DNA from: an uncultured bacterium
Lineage (GTDB): Bacteria; Planctomycetota; UBA1135; UBA2386
Direction of reading: 5' to 3'
Assembly (NCBI GenBank): GCA_938003515.1
Contig: CALKYL010000430.1
Coordinates: forward strand, 1-16,702
DNA length: 16,702 nt
A program made the translations under genes and the position numbers. The notes under the pieces were generated by a model that was given only the letters and a program-made list of their open reading frames with translations, did no database searches and was not told the origin of the DNA. The stretch's first letter is position 1. Each line of letters starts with the position of its first letter. Positions 1 to 7,024 of this stretch are shown here, one piece after another.

Positions 1-30
1 CCGGCCTCTGGCCGCGGTCTGCACTCCCGC

Positions 31-36
31 TATCCT
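31..36 (+). promoter_or_regulatory. Possible -10 element (TATCCT) upstream of the sigma-54 activator
   Basis: TATCCT lies exactly 6 nt before an in-frame GTG at 43 and 99 nt before the preferred ATG at 136. With the GTG it would give a leaderless message; with the ATG, a leader of about 93 nt. No good -35 can be judged because the window starts just upstream. In such GC-rich DNA a chance match is possible. Confidence 0.25.
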
Positions 37-135
37 GTCGCGGTGCGAGAGGCGCGGCCCGTTCCGGCGCTACGTCGGGACCCGCGTGATCGAAGCGAGC
101 CGGAAGGCTGCCGACCGCCTCTCCGAGTCACGCAC

Positions 136-1671
136 ATGTCCGGCCCCCAGGTCGTCCGCCCATCCGCGATCACGTCGCTGCTGTCGGAGGTCTCGGCGAG
201 CATGCTCGTTGCGACCCCCGAGCGGATCGGCGTGCACATCGAGTCGGCGTTGCGCCGCATCGGCGAGGCCGGTGGCTTCGACCGGGTCGGGGTGCGATGG
301 TTCACGACCGAAGGCCGGCCGACGGAGACGCATGCGTGGACGGCGCCGCCGGAGCAGCCGTGGCCGCCGCCGCTCGTCGTCGACCGCATGCCGTGGGCCA
401 GCGAGCGCCTGCTCGCCGGCGCGTCGATCGTCTGTCGTGACCTGCGTGAACTGCCAGACGAGGCCTCGATCGCCCGCGACGCGCTGGCGCGACTCGGCGT
501 GCGCTCCCTGGCCTCGTTGCCGCTGTGCGTCGACGACCAGCTGTGTGGCGTGTTGCACGTAGCGACCACCTCGGCGGAACACCCCTGGCAGGCCCATGCC
601 GTCGAGAACCTGCGCACGCTCGGCGCGATCGTCGCGAACGCCTACGCACGATGTCGTGCCTTCCGCGAGCTGTCGGAGCTCAAGGAGCAGCTCGCGGTCG
701 AACGGGACTACCTCAGCGCCCGTCTGCGCCAGACCGAGGGCAGCCCGACCGTCGTCGGCACGAGTCCTGCGATCGCGCGACTGCGCCAGCTCGCGATCCG
801 GGTCGCGACGACCGACGCGACCGTGTTGCTGACCGGCGAGACCGGCGTCGGCAAGGAAGTGATCGCGCGCTTCGTGCACGAGCAGAGCCGGCGCGAGGGC
901 CCGCTGGTCAGCGTGAACTGCGCGGCGCTGCCCGCCGAACTGATCGAGAGCGAGCTGTTCGGCCACGAGAAGGGGGCGTTCAGCGGTGCCCACGCGCTGC
1001 GCCGCGGCCGGCTCGAACTCGCCGACCGCGGCACGCTGTTCCTCGACGAAGTGGCGGACCTGCCGCTGTCCTTGCAGCCGAAACTGCTCCGGGTCCTGCA
1101 GGAACGGCAGTTCGAACGCGTCGGCGGCTCGACCACGATCACCTTCCACGGTCGCTTCATCGCCGCGACGAATCGCGACCTCGGCGAGGCGGTCGAGCGG
1201 GGCGAGTTCCGGGCGGACCTCCGCTACCGACTGGACGTCGTGCAGATCGCCGTGCCGCCGCTGCGCGAGCGGCAGGAGGACATTCCCGAGCTCGTGCAGC
1301 ACTTCGTGGCGCGCCACGGCCGGCGACTCGGGCGCTCCGTCGAGCGCGTGTCGGACCGCCTGCTGTCGCACCTTCGCACCCGCGATTGGCCGGGCAACGT
1401 GCGGGAACTCGAGAGCGTGGTGCAGCGCGCGCTGATCGGCGGCGCCGGCGGGGTGCTCGACCTCGACGACCTCGTCGCCTTCGGCGGCGACCGCCAGCAG
1501 GCGCAGCACGCCAGCCTGCGTCTCGACGACGTCGAGCGCGAGCACATCGTGCGGGTGCTGGGCCAGGCCGGCTGGGTCATCGAAGGCCCGGACGGCGCGG
1601 CGGAGCTGCTCGGGCTGGCGCCGAGCACGCTGCGCTCGCGCATGACCAGGCTCGGGGTCCGCCGCGGCTGA
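136..1671 (+). CDS. Sigma-54-dependent transcriptional activator (GAF, AAA+, Fis-type HTH)
   Basis: This is a bacterial enhancer-binding protein that would use ATP hydrolysis to open promoters held by sigma-54 RNA polymerase. Numbered from the upstream GTG at 43, residues about 45-205 form a GAF-like sensor and about 207-230 a linker helix. The AAA+ domain then shows Walker A GETGVGKE (265-272), the sigma-54 contact loop as GAFSGA (311-316; the usual form is GAFTGA), Walker B TLFLDEV (331-337) and WPGNVRELE (449-457). A Fis-type helix-turn-helix closes the protein (GAAELLGLAPSTLRSRM, 518-534). I chose the ATG at 136 because the 31 codons between the GTG and this ATG have clearly lower third-position GC than the body and are Arg/Pro-rich. 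No Shine-Dalgarno is visible. It has a GAF domain rather than a receiver, so it probably responds to a small ligand or partner protein. The target promoter is unknown. The family call is secure; the start is less so. Confidence 0.95.
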   Translation: MSGPQVVRPSAITSLLSEVSASMLVATPERIGVHIESALRRIGEAGGFDRVGVRWFTTEGRPTETHAWTAPPEQPWPPPLVVDRMPWASERLLAGASIVCRDLRELPDEASIARDALARLGVRSLASLPLCVDDQLCGVLHVATTSAEHPWQAHAVENLRTLGAIVANAYARCRAFRELSELKEQLAVERDYLSARLRQTEGSPTVVGTSPAIARLRQLAIRVATTDATVLLTGETGVGKEVIARFVHEQSRREGPLVSVNCAALPAELIESELFGHEKGAFSGAHALRRGRLELADRGTLFLDEVADLPLSLQPKLLRVLQERQFERVGGSTTITFHGRFIAATNRDLGEAVERGEFRADLRYRLDVVQIAVPPLRERQEDIPELVQHFVARHGRRLGRSVERVSDRLLSHLRTRDWPGNVRELESVVQRALIGGAGGVLDLDDLVAFGGDRQQAQHASLRLDDVEREHIVRVLGQAGWVIEGPDGAAELLGLAPSTLRSRMTRLGVRRG

Positions 1672-1672
1672 C

Positions 1673-1850
1673 CGGAGAGCGGTGCCGCCACGGCCCGACG
1701 CTCGCGGTCGTGAGCGTCCAGGAGCGGCCGATCGGCCAGCCGGCCCTCGAGCACGTCGGTGATCGCGGCCAGCAGCTCGGCGCGAGAGGTGTCCTCGAGT
1801 AGGAAGCCGCAGCGGATCGACCGCAGGGCCAGGAGCGCGACCGCGGCGTG
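1673..1850 (-). pseudogene. Remnant of a NarL/LuxR-type response regulator (end of receiver domain)
   Basis: Reading the - strand down from 1850, one frame gives a peptide containing ALRSIRCGFLLEDTSRAELL, then AAITDVLEGR. This closely follows the beta5-alpha5 end of NarL-family receivers, where the usual pattern is ALRAGA-GFLLKDT--EELLAAI-AV--G. The conserved Lys is replaced by Glu (LLED for LLKD). The phospho-acceptor region is absent in this frame and I saw no plausible start. Downstream, DAHDRERRAVAAPLSG could be a worn relic of the LTxRERxVL start of a LuxR-type HTH, after which similarity is lost near the stop codon of the convergent activator. I read it as a decayed gene end. A chance match is possible but unlikely given about 25 consecutive family-like residues. 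Confidence 0.45.
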
Positions 1851-1976
1851 CGGTCGGCCGGGCGGACGCGGACCCGGGGCGGTGCTCCGCGCCGAAACGG
1901 CGGTCCCGGCGCAACGCCCTCACGCGGATCCACCGCGCGATCGGCGCGCACGCGACACGACGCGATCCGGACGGCA

Positions 1977-1982
1977 TTGACA
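1977..1982 (+). promoter_or_regulatory. Possible -35 element (TTGACA)
   Basis: A perfect sigma-70 -35 consensus TTGACA sits 63 nt before the start at 2046, in a region otherwise poor in A/T. The expected -10 position (about 1999-2006) holds only weakly matching T-rich sequence (GTTTCG/TTTCGC), so the promoter is tentative. Confidence 0.25.
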
Positions 1983-2045
1983 CCGGTGGCCTCGCGTCGT
2001 TTCGCGAGTTGCCCGGACATCGCCGCCCGCAACCGTGCTGCTGCC

Positions 2046-4277
2046 ATGAGATCCATCCTGGTCCCCCTCGCCATCGGCATCGTCGTGCCCGCCGTTCCCT
2101 GTCAGGCCGAGCAGGATGCGACGATCACCATCGAACGCGACGCCTACGTGGCCCGCTTCTCGCCCGGTCACACCGAGTTCCGGGCGCCGCCGGCCCGGAC
2201 CGGCACGCCGCCACCGACGCTGGGGTTGCGCTACCTCGGTGCGCGACGCGTCGGCGCCGAGGGGCACGCAGCCGACCTCGGGGCGGTTCCCGAGCGCACC
2301 GCGGGGCGGGCCGGAGCGCACGTCGACTATCGGCACGGCAGCGTCGTCGAGCGCTACCGGATCGCCGATGACGAGATCGAGCAGTCGTTCGTCTTCGAAC
2401 AGCCGCTGCAGGGCCAAGGCGACCTGGTGGTCCGCGTCGGCGTCGACGGCAACGTCCGCGCGGACCCCTGTCCGCCCGATCATCGCGGTCTGCGGTTCTG
2501 CAGCGAGGACGGGCCCGCGATCTGCTACAGCGCCGCTGTCGCGATCGACCGACGCGGGCTGCGCGTCGACGTGCTCACCAGCCATGACGGCCGCGGCTCG
2601 ATCGAGCTGACCGTCCCGGCGGCGTTCGTCGACGCCGCCGCCTGGCCGCTGGTCGTCGACCCGCGCATCGGCACCGAGATGGCGCTGGGCCCGGTGGGCG
2701 CGAACCAGCGACCGGCCGTCGCCTACCACGCTGGCACCGGTCGGTGGCTGACGGCGATGAGCGGCACGTCGTCCGGTTCGTTCGTGGTGAACACGACGCT
2801 GGTCGACTCGAGCGGTGGGTTCGTGACGACGATGATCGCCAGCGGCCTCACCGCCGTGGCCGAGCCATCCGTCGCCGCCTGCCAGTGTCTGTCGCAGCCC
2901 GCCTTCCTGGTCGTTTGGCGGCAGTCGAGCGCGATCTGGGCTCGCCTCGTCGACGCGACGACGGGCGTCCCGCTCGCGACCTCGTTCGCGGTCAACACGC
3001 CCGGCGTCAGCGAACTCTGCCGGCGGCCGACCGTGTGCGGGGCGGGCGACCTCGGCATGTTCGTCGCCTGGGATCTGACCTTCGCCGGCCAGGCCCAGCC
3101 GCGATCGATCCGTTCGCGATCGCTCTCCTGGCCGAACCCTGCCAGCTGGTCTGCCGTCAGCGTCGGCCCGCAGCGCGTGCTGCAGACGGTGGCGTCGGGC
3201 TACGTTCGGAGCGCGCAGCTGCCCCAGAGCTGCCACGCGCGCTTCGTCGCCGGCGGCTGGCACGCGATCGTGCGCGCGGTCTGGGAACGCTTCAACGCGT
3301 CGCCTGCACCGGGCGACTTCGATGTCGAGACGTGCTCGTTCCGCGAACGGCCGACGACGGCGCAGTTCGGCTTCCTCGAGCCGGCCACCGGCTTGCTCGG
3401 CGCCAGCAACCCGGGCTTCGACGAGCGAGAACCTTCGATCGCCGCGCTGGCGTCGCGTTTCCACAACCCGACCGACAACATCTTCTGCATCGCCTACAAC
3501 AACGGCGGTGACGTGCTGGCGGCCCTGTACAACGAGAGCACCGCCAACTTCGTGACGATTCCCGTACGCCTGTCGCCGCTCTACGAGAGCCGGCCGCGCG
3601 TCGGCGCAGGCTTCTGCGAGTTCACGATCGCCTACGAAGAGGGGCAGAGCCCGACGTCGATCGCGCACAACATCGACGCCGCCCGCATGCTGCGCGACGG
3701 GACCGTCGCGCTCGACAACAGCCCGATCAACGGGCTGAGCGATACGACGCCCGGCACGGTCGCCATCTCGTCCTGGTCGATCACCGACGGCGCGGTCGCC
3801 CAGACCAACCGCACGCTCGTCGTCTGGGAGAACAACATCGCCTCGCAGGGCGTGCGCGGCCGGTGGTTCGAGCCCGTCGGCGTCAGCGTCTCGCTCTACG
3901 GCGTCGCCTGTCCCGGCCCGCTCGGCGAACTCGCTGCGATCGGTTCGACCGGCGGCCTGCCCTACGCCGGCAACGCGAACTTCACGCTCACCGCGACCGG
4001 CGCGCCGCCCAATCGCCTCGCCGTGCTCGCGATCAGCGACCAGTTCGGCTTCGTGCCCCTGCCGGGCGCGCCGGGCTGCACGCTCTACATCGGCGCTGCG
4101 ATCACCTTCCTGCCGACGGTCACGAGCAGTGCCGGCGACGCCTCGATTCCGGTTCCGATCCCTTGTGCGCTGCCGGGCAACACGGCGCTCGCGTGTCAGT
4201 GGGGGTTCTTCACGCCGACCGTGAACTCTTTCGGATGGGTTCTGTCCAACGATCTCGACATCGTCTGGGCGCAGTGA
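2046..4277 (+). CDS. Large exported protein with beta-propeller-like repeats and shared C-terminal domain
   Basis: This 743-residue protein starts with a signal peptide (MRSILVPLAIGIVVPAVPCQA, cleavage likely after QA). That supports the ATG at 2046 over longer in-frame openings. An N-terminal module of about 200 residues ends in VPAAFVDAAAWPLVVDPRIG. The middle has repeated strands of the type FLVVWRQSSAIWARLVD and TLVVWENNIASQGVRGRWF, which suggests beta-propeller-like blades in which values are followed by a Trp-containing strand. The last 127 residues or so (LYGVACPG onward) form a separate domain with PVPIPCALPG and a closing hydrophobic strand, LDIVWAQ. I see no catalytic motif, so no enzymatic role is assigned. 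The 7025-9223 product is a paralogue over its whole length. No Shine-Dalgarno is visible. Export is well supported; function is unknown. Confidence 0.88.
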   Translation: MRSILVPLAIGIVVPAVPCQAEQDATITIERDAYVARFSPGHTEFRAPPARTGTPPPTLGLRYLGARRVGAEGHAADLGAVPERTAGRAGAHVDYRHGSVVERYRIADDEIEQSFVFEQPLQGQGDLVVRVGVDGNVRADPCPPDHRGLRFCSEDGPAICYSAAVAIDRRGLRVDVLTSHDGRGSIELTVPAAFVDAAAWPLVVDPRIGTEMALGPVGANQRPAVAYHAGTGRWLTAMSGTSSGSFVVNTTLVDSSGGFVTTMIASGLTAVAEPSVAACQCLSQPAFLVVWRQSSAIWARLVDATTGVPLATSFAVNTPGVSELCRRPTVCGAGDLGMFVAWDLTFAGQAQPRSIRSRSLSWPNPASWSAVSVGPQRVLQTVASGYVRSAQLPQSCHARFVAGGWHAIVRAVWERFNASPAPGDFDVETCSFRERPTTAQFGFLEPATGLLGASNPGFDEREPSIAALASRFHNPTDNIFCIAYNNGGDVLAALYNESTANFVTIPVRLSPLYESRPRVGAGFCEFTIAYEEGQSPTSIAHNIDAARMLRDGTVALDNSPINGLSDTTPGTVAISSWSITDGAVAQTNRTLVVWENNIASQGVRGRWFEPVGVSVSLYGVACPGPLGELAAIGSTGGLPYAGNANFTLTATGAPPNRLAVLAISDQFGFVPLPGAPGCTLYIGAAITFLPTVTSSAGDASIPVPIPCALPGNTALACQWGFFTPTVNSFGWVLSNDLDIVWAQ

Positions 4278-4522
4278 CGAGCGCGGCGCCGAGGCGTGCT
4301 GGCCGTGGCCGTGGCCGTGCGCGCGGGGCGCCCGAATCCGCCGCTGCACACGGCGATCGGTGGGGGGCGGCCGGCCGGCATGCGAAAGCGCACCGGGCCC
4401 GAGGCCGTCCGCGACGGCGTGGCAGGTGCGCGTGCGCTCGCGGCCGGAGCAGCGCTACCGCCTGCCTCGCGCGCCAGGGCGCCGTCAAGTGGCTAACCGG
4501 CGACGAACGAACGCCGGTCGAA

Positions 4523-4543
4523 CGGACGACGAGCGGACGACGA
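4523..4543 (+). repeat. Tandem direct repeat of CGGACGACGA
   Basis: CGGACGACGA occurs at 4523-4532 and again at 4534-4543, a period of 11 nt, about 60-80 nt upstream of the start at 4606. Further GCGGACGG-like copies follow near 4575-4589. It could be a regulator-binding repeat or simple sequence drift; nothing in the sequence decides this. Confidence 0.4.
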
Positions 4544-4589
4544 ACCGGCACGACCGGGCTCGCGTGCCAGTCGTGCGGACGGCGCGGAC

Positions 4590-4602
4590 GGGATCTGATC
4601 CC
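4590..4602. promoter_or_regulatory. Perfect 13-nt palindrome abutting a start codon
   Basis: GGGATCTGATCCC has 6-nt arms around a central T and ends 3 nt before the ATG at 4606. In this position it could act as an operator or as a hairpin blocking the start. It also contains TCTGAT, 6 nt before the ATG, which is a poor -10 candidate. Confidence 0.35.
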
Positions 4603-4605
4603 GAC

Positions 4606-5133
4606 ATGAAGACCGATCTGCTCGCGTTCGTTCTCACGACCTCGATGGCCCTGGCGCAGACGACCGGCGTGCCCGGCATCAACGACTTGACCGTCAACTT
4701 CAGCGGCTCGGGCAGCACGTCCTGCACGACGTTCTGTTTCCCCAACGGCAACACGGTGCTGCAGCTGGGCATGTCGATGCCGCAGAGTGCGGTAGCCGTG
4801 CTCGCGTTCAACTTCTGCCCGTGCTCGCCCTGCTCGCTCCCAGGCCCGAGCAACTTCTGCCTGCCGGCGATTCCCGCCACGGCGTGCGGACCGAGCAACC
4901 AGTCGCTGGACCTCGACACCACGGCGGCCTGCGGCCCGACGATCTTCGTGGCGGTCTCGGTGAACACCGCCGGCACCGTCGGCGCGGCGATTCCGATCCC
5001 GCCGCTGCCCGGCCCGCCGTGCAGCACCGCGGTGCTGGCCGTGCAGGGCATCGTCATCGATCCGTGCGGCGCGGGCCTGTTCGCGGTTCCCGGCCCCTTC
5101 GTGCTGACCCAGGCCTACACGCTGCAGTTCTGA
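4606..5133 (+). CDS. Small Cys-rich exported protein made almost only of the shared C-terminal domain
   Basis: This 175-residue protein has a signal peptide (MKTDLLAFVLTTSMALA, cleavage before Q18), which fixes the ATG at 4606. The mature part carries 10 cysteines, including SCTTFC and the cluster FCPCSPC, so several disulfides are likely outside the cytoplasm. Its second half, with TAGTVGAAIPIPPLPG, IDPCGAGL and the closing strand AYTLQF, matches the layout of the C-terminal domain of the 2046-4277 product. It may therefore be a free-standing version of that domain. It lies 80 nt before the next gene on the same strand and could be co-transcribed with it. I do not recognise a named family and assign no function. 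Confidence 0.8.
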   Translation: MKTDLLAFVLTTSMALAQTTGVPGINDLTVNFSGSGSTSCTTFCFPNGNTVLQLGMSMPQSAVAVLAFNFCPCSPCSLPGPSNFCLPAIPATACGPSNQSLDLDTTAACGPTIFVAVSVNTAGTVGAAIPIPPLPGPPCSTAVLAVQGIVIDPCGAGLFAVPGPFVLTQAYTLQF

Positions 5134-5201
5134 GGTCGGATCGCGGCGGAGACGGCGATCGGACATGCGGACGGTGCGCGGCATTCGACGCCGCGCAGCG
5201 A

Positions 5202-5207
5202 TACCCT
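5202..5207 (+). promoter_or_regulatory. Possible -10 element (TACCCT) for a leaderless transcript
   Basis: TACCCT ends 6 nt before the ATG at 5214, which would place the transcription start on the A of the start codon. No Shine-Dalgarno is present before this ATG, which is consistent with a leaderless message. No convincing -35 is visible at 17 nt spacing. Confidence 0.3.
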
Positions 5208-5213
5208 CGCCGC

Positions 5214-6992
5214 ATGAACACCCGCGTGTCGGCCTTCGTGTTGTCGGTGCTGGTGGAGCTCGCGATCGCGCAGTCGCCTCGTGAACCGCTGCGCGGCACC
5301 GCGTCCCGCGCCGACGGCGCGCCCTGGATCGGCGCGACGGTGCACCTGCTGACCCGCCACGTAGCGAACGACGAGCGCATCGGGGCCGCGGACGAGGTGA
5401 CCGCGACGACCGACGAACGCGGCCGCTTTCTCGCCGAGTTGCTCGTCGGTCGCGCCTACGTCGCGTGGGCGTACGAGCCGCTCGACGGTGACCTGACCCG
5501 GATGTCGCTGGCGCGAGAACACGTGCTGGCGGGCCAGCCCCTGCAGCTGACCGCGCACAGCGACCGGACGCCGACCCGGGTCCGCTTCGCGGGACTGGAC
5601 GCCTGGCGCCAGCGCGGCGGCGTGGTCGCCCGCTGCGTTTCGACCACGCTGCCGGTGGTCGTGACCGAGCAGCGGCTGATCGGTGACGAATGGCGCGTCC
5701 CGCCGCTGCCGTCCGCCACCGGCTTCCTCGAACTGGTCTGCGACGGCGTTCCGCTGCTGCCGTGGCCGAGACACCTCTCGCTGACGGAGGAACCCGGGCG
5801 GCCGATCGCGGTCGCGCCGCCGCGCGGCCTGGTCGTCGAGGTCCTCGACAGAGCGGGGCGACCGGTCGCCGACGCCGAACTCGCGGTGCTCACGTCGAAC
5901 CGCGCCGAGGTCCGCGGCACCGAGGGAGTCGTCGGCCGGACGGGCGCCGACGGCCGCGCGACGGTCACGGTGCCGATGCGGGCCGACCGGCGGTTCCGTT
6001 GGGTCAACTACTCGTTCGGGGTGCGCGCCGCCGGACACGCGCCGCTGGCGAACATCGCGGAAGTCGACATTCCGGCCGGAGACGGCGCGACGGCGGGCGC
6101 CCCGGCGCTCTCGATCCAGCTGCCGCCCGGCGCGCGGCACCGCGTGCGGCTGCACGAGGCGGGCGAGGCGTGGTCACGCCGGCTCCTGGTGCGCACGCCG
6201 CCGGCGTCGATCGGCGGCGTCGGCCGGCCGGAGTTCTACCGGCCGATCCGCGCCCAGACGGCCGACGCCGACGGACGGATCGAGGTGCTGCGTTGCGCCG
6301 ACGAGCGCGCCGTCCTGCTGGCCGCGACCGAGGAGCTGACTCCGCCCGAAGCCGTCGTCCGCGAACACCCGATCGCACTGCTCGGAGTGATCGACGCCGG
6401 CGAGACCCGCGCGGACCTCGACGTCGACCTCGGACGCCTGCGGCGGGTGACGGTCGCGGTCACCCGCGACCGGGTGCCGGTCGAGGCGGCGCGGCTCGCG
6501 GTCGTCGTCGGCGCCGGCCGAACGGCGACCTGTGCGTTCTCGGACGTGATCACCGATCGCACCGGCCGCGTGCGCGTCGTGCTCCCGCCCGGTGAGCCGG
6601 TCACGATCGTGGCGTGGGACGCCCGCGGCCTCGCCCGCCTCGTTCGGTTCGACGCGGCGCACGCGACCACGGCCGGGCTCGAACTCGAGCCGGTCCCGGT
6701 GATCTCCGGAACGCTGACCGGAGCCGACGGTGACCCGGCGGCCGGCGTCGGGCTGCGCACCCACGTGTACGGCAGCACCGACGACGCGTCGTTCGAGATC
6801 GGGGCGGCCATCGAACGCATCGAGGTCCGGACCGCGAACGACGGCACGTTCGCCCTGCCGCTGTTTCCTGGACTGCAGTATCTCGGAGTCCGAAGGATGG
6901 GCGACCAGAGCGGCCCCGATCTGCACCCCGGCTGGACGGTCGGCGAGGACACGCCCGAGACGCTGGACCTCGAGATCGGCGGGCGCGACTGA
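5214..6992 (+). CDS. Exported protein with carboxypeptidase-regulatory-like beta-sandwich repeats
   Basis: This 592-residue protein has a signal peptide (MNTRVSAFVLSVLVELAIA, cleavage before Q20) that sets the start. It is built from several repeats of the carboxypeptidase regulatory-like type, each following the pattern G-x-x-hydrophobic, DG-P-x-x-G/A-V, then T-x-x-DGR/DGT before a hydrophobic strand. Examples are at about 27-90 (TATTDERGRFLAEL), 205-275 (GRTGADGRATVTVP), 411-470 (VITDRTGRVRVVLPPG) and 497-560 (VRTANDGTFALPLFPG), with a weaker one near 308-360 (TADADGRIEVL). There is no peptidase domain; in exported proteins such modules are usually structural or binding units. It lacks the C-terminal domain seen in its neighbours. 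Its 3' end converges on the 7025-9223 gene with 32 nt between the stops. Confidence 0.87.
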   Translation: MNTRVSAFVLSVLVELAIAQSPREPLRGTASRADGAPWIGATVHLLTRHVANDERIGAADEVTATTDERGRFLAELLVGRAYVAWAYEPLDGDLTRMSLAREHVLAGQPLQLTAHSDRTPTRVRFAGLDAWRQRGGVVARCVSTTLPVVVTEQRLIGDEWRVPPLPSATGFLELVCDGVPLLPWPRHLSLTEEPGRPIAVAPPRGLVVEVLDRAGRPVADAELAVLTSNRAEVRGTEGVVGRTGADGRATVTVPMRADRRFRWVNYSFGVRAAGHAPLANIAEVDIPAGDGATAGAPALSIQLPPGARHRVRLHEAGEAWSRRLLVRTPPASIGGVGRPEFYRPIRAQTADADGRIEVLRCADERAVLLAATEELTPPEAVVREHPIALLGVIDAGETRADLDVDLGRLRRVTVAVTRDRVPVEAARLAVVVGAGRTATCAFSDVITDRTGRVRVVLPPGEPVTIVAWDARGLARLVRFDAAHATTAGLELEPVPVISGTLTGADGDPAAGVGLRTHVYGSTDDASFEIGAAIERIEVRTANDGTFALPLFPGLQYLGVRRMGDQSGPDLHPGWTVGEDTPETLDLEIGGRD

Positions 6993-7024
6993 TCTCGCTG
7001 CCGGCACGGCTTCGCCCGTCGCCG

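Larger units (their letters stand above)
1672..2045. other. Intergenic region between the activator and the first exported protein
   Basis: This stretch of 374 nt holds the response-regulator remnant on the - strand (about 1673-1850) and probably the promoter of the exported protein at 2046. From about 1860 to 1975 I see no coding frame on either strand that I trust. A possible further relic of the regulator's N-terminal half in another - strand frame (TGVNAVRIASCRVRADRAVD, near 1925-1985) is too weak to annotate. Confidence 0.5.
4278..4605. other. Intergenic region with short repeats and no trusted gene
   Basis: These 328 nt contain a triple GGCCGT-type tandem near 4300-4320, an 11-nt direct repeat at 4523-4543 and a perfect palindrome at 4590-4602 next to the following start codon. 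No reading frame on either strand has a recognisable product. Open frames crossing it are Arg-rich shadows typical of GC-rich DNA. Confidence 0.5.

Noticed and set aside
43..135. GTG start at 43 adding 31 residues to the sigma-54 activator
   Set aside because: The extension has lower third-position GC and Arg/Pro-rich content; the ATG at 136 fits better, although TATCCT 6 nt before the GTG keeps it possible.
70..1983. 637-codon open frame on the - strand opposite the sigma-54 activator
   Set aside because: It is Arg/Ala-rich with no domain, and its frame is explained by strong third-position GC of the real + strand gene.
1925..1985. Possible N-terminal half of the decayed response regulator in another frame
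   Set aside because: Similarity to the receiver pattern is too weak to separate from chance by eye.
1920..4349. 809-codon open frame on the - strand opposite the first exported protein
   Set aside because: Low-complexity Arg/Asp/Gly sequence lacking any motif; a shadow of the signal-peptide gene on the + strand.
4486..4491. TTGACG on the - strand as a -35 element
   Set aside because: No -10-like sequence at the right spacing and no - strand gene downstream to drive.
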